NCBI RefSeq assembly: GCF_006716645.1
Contig: NZ_VFPL01000001.1
Coordinates: 248,001-312,000 of the forward strand
Reading direction: 5' to 3'
DNA: 64,000 bases
DNA from: Arcticibacter tournemirensis
Lineage (GTDB): Bacteria > Bacteroidota > Bacteroidia > Sphingobacteriales > Sphingobacteriaceae
Part shown: positions 9,988 to 19,119 of the stretch, one piece after another
How the letters are laid out: the number at the start of each line of letters is the position of its first letter
How positions within the stretch are numbered: position 1 is the stretch's first letter
Made by a program: the position numbers and the translations under genes
Notes under the pieces: generated by a model
Seen by the model: only the letters and a program-made list of their open reading frames with translations
Database searches by the model: none
Told to the model about the DNA's origin: nothing

Positions 9988-10665
9988 TTAAAAAGGAAGT
10001 TTATAGCTCAGACCAATCCTTAAAAACCGGGAGTAAACTTCCGGATCGGCCCCAATCATATTAGCCTGATAATTAATCGTTCCATAGGAGTACCCCACTG
10101 TAAATCCCATACTTTTATGATAAGCTGTGGCATTGATTCGAATACGGGCATCCACGGCTGGGATATCTCTTTCGTTCTTTATCTGCAAATTAAAGTCGGG
10201 TACGGTTCCTTTCTCCATACTTTTTAATCCGATGCCAAGGTCCGGCCCAACAGAAATGTCGACAGGAATTCCAAAATTAAACCGGTGGCCCGCGTATGGG
10301 TGTACTGATATAAATTGGTTTCTTAAAGAGGCATGGCCAAAATCTTCTTCCTTAGCAGGAGCTCCATAGTAAAGTATTCTATCAATCTTTATCCTGCTTG
10401 CAAGGGATTCGTAACCCGATTGTAAACCCCAGATAGTATTGTTCTTTGTTATTCTCTGAATCTGTAAATAAAGAGCATAAGAAAACGAACTTCCGGTCCC
10501 GTAAGGATTGTTGGTATAACTGCTATTTATAAAAGAACTCTTTTCGGCCGATTTTCCACCGAAACTAAAAAGACCTGTTTGGGCATGGACGGAATACTCG
10601 GTTTTTTGAGCAAGAAGGGAAAGGGTACAAACAGTGAAAAAAGATACAAGGATGAGGAGTTTCAT
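9988..10665 (-). CDS. Small outer-membrane beta-barrel protein
   Basis: This 225-aa protein has a signal peptide (MKLLILVSFFTVCTLSLLAQ). The mature part has alternating polar and hydrophobic strands (YALYLQIQRI, IDARIRINATAYHKSMGFTVGYSYG) and ends RIGLSYKLPF with a terminal aromatic, as in PorT-like or OmpA-like eight-stranded barrels. No specific ligand or catalytic feature is visible. It stands between the kinase (88 bp downstream) and a lipoprotein gene in the same orientation. Function unknown; the beta-barrel call is from pattern only. Confidence 0.7.
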   Translation of the reverse strand: MKLLILVSFFTVCTLSLLAQKTEYSVHAQTGLFSFGGKSAEKSSFINSSYTNNPYGTGSSFSYALYLQIQRITKNNTIWGLQSGYESLASRIKIDRILYYGAPAKEEDFGHASLRNQFISVHPYAGHRFNFGIPVDISVGPDLGIGLKSMEKGTVPDFNLQIKNERDIPAVDARIRINATAYHKSMGFTVGYSYGTINYQANMIGADPEVYSRFLRIGLSYKLPF

Positions 10666-10728
10666 AATGGGTTTTTCTGTCCATACGAAAGTCGCGGCCT
10701 GATTGATACAAAGGTTAGTTTAGCTGTT

Positions 10729-11445
10729 CTATCCTGGTGAACCGGAATGGTCTTTATTCTTTTTCCACCAGCCCCAGTTATAATTACTCATATCGAAGCC
10801 TTCTAAATAGGATATTTTCCAGGTCCCCGCATTCTTGATCGCCGTAACTGTATAGTAGAAATCCTCGCCCCAGGTCCACTTAAACTGTGCTTTATTATTG
10901 GTAATTTGAATATCCGTGAGTTTTGTTATGCTCAAATAGTTATCAGGATAATCCTGACAGTTACACCACTCATTGACATCTTTGCTAAAAGTGGGGATCT
11001 CACCCTCGCGCCAAAATGAAGAGCCATCACGCAACTCCTTGTCCATTCGAACAGCGATCTTGCGATAATCACTCAAAAAGCTTTCCGCAAACATTCCCAT
11101 TTGCCTAAGTTCCTCTATCGCCTTTTTATTTTTTTCCAGGTTGATACCGGAATACGTTGTATCTGTTGTTTTATTTTTTAAAGGAGGGAAACCCTCGAAT
11201 TGCATTCCCGATGTTTCATGCCATTTTAATAGCTTTTTGACCAGATTTGTAAGCGCAACAGTATCATTCGAAGGAGGTTCGGGAGATGTAGAAACTCCGG
11301 AATCTGATGATGCTGTGTCAGCGAAGGCCGTGTCGGAGGCGCTTGTCTCCGCACCCCTGGGACTACTGCAATTTGAAAAAATAAAAGACAAAAGGATGAA
11401 CGCAACGTTCAGGTTTATAAAGCGACAGATTAGGTTGGTTTTCAT
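10729..11445 (-). CDS. Hypothetical lipoprotein
   Basis: This is a 238-aa protein from the Met at 11445, chosen because it starts a lipoprotein signal peptide ending in FSNCSS. The ORF is open to 11511 without a better start. A low-complexity Ser/Thr/Asp linker (about residues 30-60) is followed by a compact domain with two tryptophan-rich strands near the C terminus (FKWTWGEDFYYTV, WKISYLEGFD). This pattern resembles small DUF3828-like or NTF2-like periplasmic domains, but the match is weak. I do not recognise the family with certainty. It is divergent from the rhamnosidase gene. Confidence 0.65.
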   Translation of the reverse strand: MKTNLICRFINLNVAFILLSFIFSNCSSPRGAETSASDTAFADTASSDSGVSTSPEPPSNDTVALTNLVKKLLKWHETSGMQFEGFPPLKNKTTDTTYSGINLEKNKKAIEELRQMGMFAESFLSDYRKIAVRMDKELRDGSSFWREGEIPTFSKDVNEWCNCQDYPDNYLSITKLTDIQITNNKAQFKWTWGEDFYYTVTAIKNAGTWKISYLEGFDMSNYNWGWWKKNKDHSGSPG

Positions 11446-11541
11446 GATTCTAAGGTAGAAAAAATTATTTCCCATAAGGTAAATAAAAAAAGAAATAAAT
11501 ATTTGTATCAAAAAGTATAAAAGAAAAAGAAATAAATAAAA

Positions 11542-11549
11542 TATTTTTG
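11542..11549 (+). promoter_or_regulatory. Candidate -7 promoter element for GH78 gene
   Basis: TATTTTTG matches TAnnTTTG and lies 55 nt upstream of the rhamnosidase ATG in a very AT-rich stretch. No TTTG is found at the expected -33 spacing, so this is a weak call. Confidence 0.28.
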
Positions 11550-11604
11550 CTAAATCGATTAATTATTAAGAATAGCCGCATATAAACTTACTTATCCAAT
11601 TATA

Positions 11605-14259
11605 ATGATGAAATTCTGCTCTATTTTAACAAGCGCCACGATTATGTTGGTTGTCTTTAATCTTACTGCTTCCGCTCAGAAATTAAGCGTAACTGATTTA
11701 CAGGTGGAACATCAGGTAAATCCGCTTTCTGTAGAACCTGCTATTCCCCGAATGAGCTGGAAATTAGCGTCGACTGCCAAAAATATTCTTCAGAAGTCTT
11801 ACGAGATCAGGGTTGGGACAGATGCGAAAGCCACTTCATCCGGAAAGAACCTGCTTTGGAATAGCACAAAAACCAGTGATCAGTCTGTATTAGTAGAATA
11901 CGATGGGACTGCACTAAAGCCGGGCCAACGGTACTACTGGCAGGTGAGAGTAACAGACAACCAGCGAAATACATCGCCATGGAGCGCAGTTCAGTTCTGG
12001 CAAATGGGACTAAAGGCTTCCGACTGGAAGGCAAAGTGGATCTCTGTGCCTGAAAAGGATACTGCACTGGCTAGCCCCATGTTCAGAAAAACGGTGAATT
12101 TGAGCAAAACGGTAAAACTAGCGACAGCGTACATTACCGCAAGGGGGCTTTACGAAGCTTATATCAACGGCAAAAAAGTAGGGGATGCTTACTTCACTCC
12201 CGGCTGGACCAGTTATAAAGACCATTTGCAATACCAGGCCTACGACGTAACGGCATTACTAAAAAAAGGAACCAACGCTCTGTCGGCTATACTCGCCGAT
12301 GGCTGGTACAAGGGACGGGTGGCCTTCGCAGATCGCTCATCTTTTTACGGCGACACGCGTGCGCTGCTGATGCAGGTGCAGGTACAGTATACAGATGGCA
12401 GCAGCGAAACCTTGATATCTGATGATAGCTGGAAAACCGCTTATGGCGCCTTATTGAAATCGAGCCATTATGATGGTGAAATTTACGATGCAAGAAAAGA
12501 ACGGGCAGGATGGACCCAGACAACGTATAACGAAGGGAGCGACTGGCGTGCGGTGCGGATAATGGATTATGGCTACGGCAACCTGGTTGGCATGAGTGGA
12601 CCGGAAGTGCGTAAACACGAAAAAATTGTTGCGGTAAAAATAATTAAAACCCCTAAAGGGGAGATAGTGGCCGACTTCGGTCAGAACCTCGTGGGATGGG
12701 TTGAACTTAAAACAAAAGGACCGGCGAATACCAGGATTACCTTGAGCCACGCCGAAGTACTCGATAAAGCAGGAAACTTTTATACCGAAAATCTTCGTTC
12801 GGCCAAGCAACAGAATACTTATTATCTTAAAGGGGATCAGGAACAGGTGTTCTCTCCTCATTTCAGTTTCCAGGGATTCAGGTATGTCAAGATAGAGGGT
12901 TATCCGCAAGAATTAAAGCCTGAGGATCTCACCGCAGTAGTACTTCACTCTGAAATGACGCCTACCGGCACATTTAAAACATCTAATACACTGCTTAACC
13001 AACTGCAACACAATATAACCTGGGGGCAGAAAGGGAATTTCGTGGATGTGCCAACCGATTGTCCGCAGCGCGATGAACGCCTTGGATGGACAGGTGATGC
13101 CCAGGCTTTTTACTATACGGCTGCATACAACATGGATGTAAGCGGCTTCTTTACCAAATGGCTAAAGGATGTAAAGGCCGATCAACACAAAGACGGAAGT
13201 ATCCCTTTTGTAGTGCCCGACGTGTTAAACCCTGGTGATGCAGGCGCTGCTGGCTGGGGCGATGTTGCCACTATCATCCCCTGGGGTATGTATGATACCT
13301 ATGGCGATAAACGTATACTCGAAACGCAATATGAAAGTATGAAGGCCTGGGTAGATTTTATCAGTTCGAGGTCAAGGAAAAACCTTTGGAACACCGGGTC
13401 ACACTTCGGCGACTGGTTATTTTACCGTCCGGATGATGATAATGACGGTCGTGCTGCGGTAACAGATAAATATATGATCGCACAATGCTTTTATGCGCAT
13501 TCTACGCAGCTGTTAATAAACGCGGCGGAAGTGCTTGGCAAGAAGGACGATCAGGCGAAATACTCATCGCTGCTGAACGACATCAAAAAAGCATATGTGA
13601 ACGAATATCTTACACCTAGCGGAAGGCTGGTATCGTCTACACAAACGGCTTATGTTCTGGCTCTGCAGTTTGATATGCTGCCCGAAAACCTGAGGGCACA
13701 GGCTGCGGAAAGACTGGTTGCCAATATCAGGGATTATGGCACCCACCTGACTACGGGTTTCCTGGGTACCCCATACTTATGTCATGTATTAACTAAGTTC
13801 GGTCATAACAAGGTAGCTTACGACTTGCTGATGCAGGAAAGTTACCCTTCGTGGTTATACCCTGTTAAAATGGGGGCTACCACCATATGGGAACGCTGGG
13901 ATGGTATAAAGCCTGACGGCAGTTTCCAGGTGCCCAGCATGAACTCGTATAACCATTACGCCTATGGCGCAATAGGCGACTGGATGTATAAAAACATAGC
14001 AGGTATCCAGGCTGGCGCCCCAGGCTATAAAAAGATCGTCATCAAACCCATCATTGGCGGCAAGCTTACATGGGCAGAAGGATCGTACGACAGCGACTAC
14101 GGCACGATCAGCAGTAAATGGAGAATAGAGGACAATAAACTGAAGCTGGATGTTACAATTCCCCCGAACACCACCGCCCAGATATGGGTGCCGGATGCTC
14201 AGGGGAAATCATACAAAAGCTTTAACGTGGGTGCTGGTGAGCACTATTTTGAGAGATAG
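11605..14259 (+). CDS. Secreted alpha-L-rhamnosidase, GH78
   Basis: This 884-aa enzyme hydrolyses terminal alpha-L-rhamnose. A signal peptide (about 1-24, ending LTASAQ) is followed by an N-terminal fibronectin-like domain (about 30-135), the Bac_rhamnosid_N beta-sandwich (SAILADGWYKGR) and a concanavalin-like domain. The six-hairpin catalytic domain contains the GH78 signature DCPQRDERLGWTGDAQ at about residue 483, and a C-terminal beta domain follows. It is the only plus-strand gene of the sugar locus and converges with the GH92 gene, with 4 bp between stop codons. It could trim rhamnose from the same glycan, or belong to the regulon only by position. Confidence 0.93.
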   Translation: MMKFCSILTSATIMLVVFNLTASAQKLSVTDLQVEHQVNPLSVEPAIPRMSWKLASTAKNILQKSYEIRVGTDAKATSSGKNLLWNSTKTSDQSVLVEYDGTALKPGQRYYWQVRVTDNQRNTSPWSAVQFWQMGLKASDWKAKWISVPEKDTALASPMFRKTVNLSKTVKLATAYITARGLYEAYINGKKVGDAYFTPGWTSYKDHLQYQAYDVTALLKKGTNALSAILADGWYKGRVAFADRSSFYGDTRALLMQVQVQYTDGSSETLISDDSWKTAYGALLKSSHYDGEIYDARKERAGWTQTTYNEGSDWRAVRIMDYGYGNLVGMSGPEVRKHEKIVAVKIIKTPKGEIVADFGQNLVGWVELKTKGPANTRITLSHAEVLDKAGNFYTENLRSAKQQNTYYLKGDQEQVFSPHFSFQGFRYVKIEGYPQELKPEDLTAVVLHSEMTPTGTFKTSNTLLNQLQHNITWGQKGNFVDVPTDCPQRDERLGWTGDAQAFYYTAAYNMDVSGFFTKWLKDVKADQHKDGSIPFVVPDVLNPGDAGAAGWGDVATIIPWGMYDTYGDKRILETQYESMKAWVDFISSRSRKNLWNTGSHFGDWLFYRPDDDNDGRAAVTDKYMIAQCFYAHSTQLLINAAEVLGKKDDQAKYSSLLNDIKKAYVNEYLTPSGRLVSSTQTAYVLALQFDMLPENLRAQAAERLVANIRDYGTHLTTGFLGTPYLCHVLTKFGHNKVAYDLLMQESYPSWLYPVKMGATTIWERWDGIKPDGSFQVPSMNSYNHYAYGAIGDWMYKNIAGIQAGAPGYKKIVIKPIIGGKLTWAEGSYDSDYGTISSKWRIEDNKLKLDVTIPPNTTAQIWVPDAQGKSYKSFNVGAGEHYFER

Positions 14260-14263
14260 CTGC

Positions 14264-16636
14264 TCAAAGCTTCAGATCGTTGTTGGGTTTGCTGTCCATT
14301 GTTAACTTCAGCTTACCGCCGTTTACAACATCTGCAAATGGGATAGATATAGAATTTTGCTTCTTTCCATTATTGAAGACTGATTGGACATAGATATTCC
14401 CCGGCGAATTATTCTCTGCTTCAATAACAAACTTATCCCCCTTATGGTATTCCTTGTTCAGCTTGATTTCGATCCGGCTGAACAGGGGACTTCCAATCTG
14501 AAACTTTGGATCAATTTGGGTCAGACCCTTTACGTCGAACAGTCCAATGCCTGCCATCACATACCATGCCCCCAGTTGTCCCTGGTCTTCATCCTGTCCA
14601 TACCCGTATCCATGTAATCCTTCTGTACCATAAAATTCATTACAGATGGTACGTACCCATTTTTGTGTTAAATAGGGTTTTCCCGAGAAATTGAATAACC
14701 AGGATATATGTAAGTTCGGTTGATTACCATGATTATAAAGCGCATGCACTCCGGCAAAGGCATTAACTGTTTTACCACCTCCAAATGTATCGTTTTGGGA
14801 GAGCACAAAAATGCTGTCGAGGCGATTATTGAAAGTTTCCTGCCCGATCTTATTGATTAATTTCCCGGGTTCGTGAGGAACATAGAACGTATACTGCATG
14901 GCGTTCCCTTCCTGAAATCCTTCCCATGCAGCCAGTGGTTTGAAATTCTTAAGGAAATTCCCATCGCTGGTGCGGGGACGCATAAACTTCATTTCCGGAT
15001 CGAACAGGTTTTCCCAGTTGGAGGCCATCTTAGACAGCAACTGATAATCGCTCTCTTTGCCCAGATGCTTTGCAAATTGTGCTACTGCAAAACTGCTGTA
15101 TGAATATTCCAGGGTATGCGATGCTCCAAATACCGACCCTTCTTCCTGCTTGGTTATAAAGTAGTCGTCGCTCGGGATATAGGGACAATATCCCCGTTTT
15201 ACAAATGCCCCTACATCCAGCTTACCGGCGCCTGCAGGGCGGTTTTTACCCACTGTTTCGTTCTTAAATGCAGCTTCGTATCCTAAATTATAATCAAAAT
15301 CCCGTATACCACAATTGTAGGCGGCAGCAATAGCCAGGCTCGTAAAATTAGTTCCTACTCCGGATACATATTTGCTGTTAGCGATACCATCGCCCAACCA
15401 GCCTGTTTCCTTATACACTAACAGCTGGCTCTGCACCCAGTCTGAATAATATTCGGGATAAACTAAAGCCCACAATTGTGTAAGGTTCCAGGATCCTCCC
15501 CATATTGCATCTGAATTATAGTATTTGTATTCCGGCCGCTTATTTTGATCCAGAGCGATCTGACCAACCGTTCCATCATTCTTTGGGTAAGCTCCGTTAA
15601 CATCACTAGCCAGTCCCCTTCCTAATAGTGCATGATATAAACCGGTATAGAATTTCACTTTATCGTTATGAGTACCGCCTTCAACTTTTATCCGCCCTAA
15701 AGCTTCATTCCATCTGCTCAGAGCTTGCCGTTTAGCCGTATCAAAGTTCATACTTACGGCTTCTGTATTATAGTTCAGCTTAGCGTTCTCAACAGAGGTA
15801 TACGACTGGCCTATCTTCACTGTGATTTGTTCGTTTGCCGAAGTTTTATAGGCCACCGCCATACAAGCGCCAACCCCTTTTATTTCCTTTTGAGATACCG
15901 GCTGTTCGCCTCTTTTAAAAACCTTCACTTCAGTAGCAGGCCTGCTAAGCTTAGCATAGAAGTACATATTAACCTCTGCATCCGGCTGATACTTCTTAAC
16001 ATATTCCGGTTTTGTAATGACATAGCCTTCGATGGTAGTCTCGTCTACCAGTTTAATGTAGGCATCTTTTATTGCTCCGCTTTCGCCCAGCTGATTACCA
16101 ATATCGAACAAGATATACGACTCATCCGACTTCGGGAACGTATACCGCTGAAAACCGACATGGTCTGTTGCCGTTAGTTCCACTTTCGCATTGTACTTGT
16201 CAAGAACAACTGAATAGTATCCCGATGTGGCATGCTCATTCTCTTTCTTAAAAGGAGAGCGGTAACCGGTTTCAGGCTGTTCTAACGTACCGGGCATAGT
16301 TTTCAATTTGCCCACCACAGGCATAAGCATTACACCGCCTACCTGAAATTCGTGAAAAACTGGAAATCCCTCGATAGACGAATGGTTGTCCTCATATCCC
16401 ACCGCTTCCCAGCCTTGTTTATTTCCATACGACCCATTTGTTGAGGCGCCTAACTTTGCCATTCCAAACGGCACAGCTGCCGGCGTGTAAAAAAACCACC
16501 GGCTGTGAACAGAGCCTATGTTCGGATTAACATAATCTGATAACTTCGGTGCAGAAGTTTGTTTAAGACTCGCACATGAAAGCAACTGCCCGAAGACAGC
16601 CAATAAGATGACGTAGCTGAAAGCTTTTTTTACCAT
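14264..16636 (-). CDS. GH92 alpha-mannosidase lipoprotein
   Basis: GH92 enzymes are calcium-dependent exo-alpha-mannosidases. The N-terminal block DYVNPNIGSVHSRWFFYTPA and the following GWEAVGYEDNHSSIEGFP are family hallmarks. The C-terminal catalytic-base region reads QDEDQGQLGAWYVMAG where classic members have NDDxGQMSAWYV, so this is a divergent subgroup. I start at 16636, where a lipoprotein signal (MVKKAFSYVILLAVFGQLLSC) begins; the ORF is open to 16678. It is the last gene of the minus-strand mannan operon, 63 bp after GH76. The lipid anchor implies an envelope location. Confidence 0.9.
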   Translation of the reverse strand: MVKKAFSYVILLAVFGQLLSCASLKQTSAPKLSDYVNPNIGSVHSRWFFYTPAAVPFGMAKLGASTNGSYGNKQGWEAVGYEDNHSSIEGFPVFHEFQVGGVMLMPVVGKLKTMPGTLEQPETGYRSPFKKENEHATSGYYSVVLDKYNAKVELTATDHVGFQRYTFPKSDESYILFDIGNQLGESGAIKDAYIKLVDETTIEGYVITKPEYVKKYQPDAEVNMYFYAKLSRPATEVKVFKRGEQPVSQKEIKGVGACMAVAYKTSANEQITVKIGQSYTSVENAKLNYNTEAVSMNFDTAKRQALSRWNEALGRIKVEGGTHNDKVKFYTGLYHALLGRGLASDVNGAYPKNDGTVGQIALDQNKRPEYKYYNSDAIWGGSWNLTQLWALVYPEYYSDWVQSQLLVYKETGWLGDGIANSKYVSGVGTNFTSLAIAAAYNCGIRDFDYNLGYEAAFKNETVGKNRPAGAGKLDVGAFVKRGYCPYIPSDDYFITKQEEGSVFGASHTLEYSYSSFAVAQFAKHLGKESDYQLLSKMASNWENLFDPEMKFMRPRTSDGNFLKNFKPLAAWEGFQEGNAMQYTFYVPHEPGKLINKIGQETFNNRLDSIFVLSQNDTFGGGKTVNAFAGVHALYNHGNQPNLHISWLFNFSGKPYLTQKWVRTICNEFYGTEGLHGYGYGQDEDQGQLGAWYVMAGIGLFDVKGLTQIDPKFQIGSPLFSRIEIKLNKEYHKGDKFVIEAENNSPGNIYVQSVFNNGKKQNSISIPFADVVNGGKLKLTMDSKPNNDLKL

Positions 16637-16699
16637 GGCCTGCAATATACAACCGGTTTGATTAATTACTTTTATCATAACGATACGGATCTGCTTTTC

Positions 16700-17899
16700 T
16701 TAGTTTACTTTTTCCTTTTTATACATACCTAAGGCTCCGTATGATTCCACTACTGCAGCCTGCATGAGCAAGGAGTAATATCTGCCCTGCTTTGCACCAG
16801 TCCAGTCTTCGAAAAAGAAACCCGCCTGAGTTCTGGCTTTATTATAGCCGTTATTTATGAAATTGCTGTATGTTTCTATATAGGTTTTAGCCTTCTCGTC
16901 ATAGGGTGCCAGATCAATATATGCGCGTAATAACTTAGTGTTGAACCAGGGGTCGGTATCTGTATAGGATAAAATGCCATTACGTATTTTAACAAAATAA
17001 TCATACGCGCCCTGGGCTGTTATTTTAGCTTCTTCCAGATATTGAGGATTGCCGGTAATTTCTGACAAACGGACTCCATTTTGTACCATGACCGCTGCGT
17101 TGTACGTCCAAAGGGTGGTATTTATAGAACCGTTAGCGTTGCGGTCATTCCAGTAACATTTAGTGGCGGGATCGTAAAGGTTAGACCGCATCCAGGTATA
17201 TAGTCCTGTAGCCAAACTTAATATATGCTGCTTTTCAGACTGAGGGCACACTTTATAGTACTCAAGCAAAAAAAGAGTAGCATAGCCATTGGCACAGGCA
17301 GGTTTATTGGCATCTGCTGATGCCTGGCTGTATTTAAAATCTTCGTTCCACCATAAAGCTCCTCCCAGTTTGCTATCAATACCACTTTCGAGAAAAGGTA
17401 CAATCCTGGCTGCGCGCTGCAGGTAAGTCACATCCTGTGTAATCTTGTATGCTTCGAGCAGACTGATTCCAACTATAGAATTATCGTCGTAGAAACGAGT
17501 ACTTCCGCCCTTGCTCCCGTCAGTGGAAGAACCATATCCTCCAATGCTGTTGCCATGTGCAGCTGTCACGAAATACTTCTCATACCCATCAACTATTTCG
17601 GTGTACCGGACATTATATCCTAATGAGTGGAGCTGGGCTGCGCCGCTTACCATTGCGTCGTATGGCCAAAGGAAGGAATACGCCGCATCGCCACTTTGTG
17701 CAGGATAGTTTTCTTTGAACATATTGCCGGCCTTATAATACTGATTGATCAGATCAAATATCTCTTTAGCTCTCAAATGGTTATAAACCGTTTCAACAGG
17801 AGCAGGGCCTCCGCCTTCCGGCTTAATATAAGGCTCCGAGCCGTCACTGCACGAAGTTATCATAAAAGCCCCTATTAGTATACAAATTAACTTTTTCAT
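16700..17899 (-). CDS. GH76 endo-alpha-1,6-mannanase lipoprotein
   Basis: GH76 cleaves the alpha-1,6-mannan backbone. The adjacent catalytic aspartates of the family are seen as D138/D139 in STRFYDDNSIVG, within an (alpha/alpha)6 barrel rich in tryptophan (ALWWNEDFKYSQ, TLWTYNAAVMVQNG). The start at 17899 gives a lipoprotein signal ending ITSC (Cys17); the ORF continues to 17947. At 399 aa it has a single catalytic domain. It lies between SusE and GH92, so it probably acts on the cell surface to generate manno-oligosaccharides for the SusC/D pair. Confidence 0.9.
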   Translation of the reverse strand: MKKLICILIGAFMITSCSDGSEPYIKPEGGGPAPVETVYNHLRAKEIFDLINQYYKAGNMFKENYPAQSGDAAYSFLWPYDAMVSGAAQLHSLGYNVRYTEIVDGYEKYFVTAAHGNSIGGYGSSTDGSKGGSTRFYDDNSIVGISLLEAYKITQDVTYLQRAARIVPFLESGIDSKLGGALWWNEDFKYSQASADANKPACANGYATLFLLEYYKVCPQSEKQHILSLATGLYTWMRSNLYDPATKCYWNDRNANGSINTTLWTYNAAVMVQNGVRLSEITGNPQYLEEAKITAQGAYDYFVKIRNGILSYTDTDPWFNTKLLRAYIDLAPYDEKAKTYIETYSNFINNGYNKARTQAGFFFEDWTGAKQGRYYSLLMQAAVVESYGALGMYKKEKVN

Positions 17900-17960
17900 C
17901 TTATCTGTTTTTAATAATCCGTCCATGTACCTGTTTCGGGGGAACATGAACGGATTAGAA

Positions 17961-19103
17961 TTAAAGAGTTGTTATATTAGAAAACTGATGGACCATCAGA
18001 TTATCCTTGTTGGTATCGATGGTTATGGTAGCACGCTTCAGGTCGAGATCACCGCTCATTTTCCAAAGATGATCCCATTGGCTCCAGGAAAACTCGCCTA
18101 ACTGGTAAAATGACAACGGCTCATTTCCAGAAGGTCTTTCTGCACTTACGCCATCCATGCGTCCCCAGCATTTATCGGACCCATCTATATTTGCGATAAA
18201 GTAGTAGCGTTCTTCAGTCCAGCCCAGCCATCCCGGAGGATTTGTATCGGGCCGGCTCGGGTCGATAAATTTAATAGCACAGTTCCTTGCTTCAAACTTC
18301 CCGCTTCCGATATAAGCAAGGTTTCCGATTGTGCCGAATGTTGCTCCCCAGATGCACCTTACGCCAGAAATAACCTCCGTTTTAACCGATAGCGTATTGA
18401 AGTTTACTGTGATCCTGTAGGGGTTTGCATTGGGCGCTAATTTGATAACTCCAGGCCCTTCTTTAAGTTTCGTTCCATCCAGGTAATAACTGAACTCGTC
18501 TTGGCCTAAAGTTCCTTTCAGTTCCAGGTCGCCGCTGCCGGAAACCTTCGAATAGATCACGTATATGCCCTCTGAAGCTTTTCGGAAAGGCAGGCCACTA
18601 GCTCCGCTGCTCTCGTTACCAGAGCCATGGAGATATAATTTATCAGGCATATTATCAATTCCTTCTCCTCTGGTAAGCTCAATATCACTGCTTACTTCCG
18701 CTTTTTTAACATCTCCCCCTTTGGAAGTTAGCACGGTCCACGATAACGTGCCTGTCTCCCCAGGCTTTATCCCCGCTTTACGGGCAATACTATTCAGCTG
18801 ATCGTGGCTTAACGTTAATTTAGTTAAAGCTCCGTTGTCGCCCGGAAGTTTTTGAATGGGATTGCTGAAATCGCCTCCCTTTTTGTCGAAGACTACATCA
18901 TACAATACATATGAACCATCGGCAGCCCCGCCGCCGCTCCATGAAAACGTGATCGGGGAGGATGAAGTAACATCCAATATCACTTTCTTGGGTGACGACA
19001 AGTCGCTGGGAACAGTAAAGTCAGTTGATAGCTGGTAATCATCTTTACAACCAAAGAATGCCAGCAAAACAACCATTATAATTGAAACTTGTAACTTTTT
19101 CAT
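17961..19103 (-). CDS. SusE-like outer-membrane glycan-binding lipoprotein
   Basis: This is a surface glycan-binding accessory protein. It has a lipoprotein signal (MKKLQVSIIMVVLLAFFGC, Cys19) and then a SusE N-terminal Ig-like domain (about 25-140) with the family pattern FSWSGG, YDVVFDKKGGDF, SHDQLN and GTLSWTV. C-terminal beta-sandwich repeats (LYLHGSGNE, GSGDLELKG) are the carbohydrate-binding part. It lies 16 bp after SusD in the operon, the normal SusC-D-E order. Confidence 0.85.
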   Translation of the reverse strand: MKKLQVSIIMVVLLAFFGCKDDYQLSTDFTVPSDLSSPKKVILDVTSSSPITFSWSGGGAADGSYVLYDVVFDKKGGDFSNPIQKLPGDNGALTKLTLSHDQLNSIARKAGIKPGETGTLSWTVLTSKGGDVKKAEVSSDIELTRGEGIDNMPDKLYLHGSGNESSGASGLPFRKASEGIYVIYSKVSGSGDLELKGTLGQDEFSYYLDGTKLKEGPGVIKLAPNANPYRITVNFNTLSVKTEVISGVRCIWGATFGTIGNLAYIGSGKFEARNCAIKFIDPSRPDTNPPGWLGWTEERYYFIANIDGSDKCWGRMDGVSAERPSGNEPLSFYQLGEFSWSQWDHLWKMSGDLDLKRATITIDTNKDNLMVHQFSNITTL

Positions 19104-19119
19104 AATCTGATAATAATGG

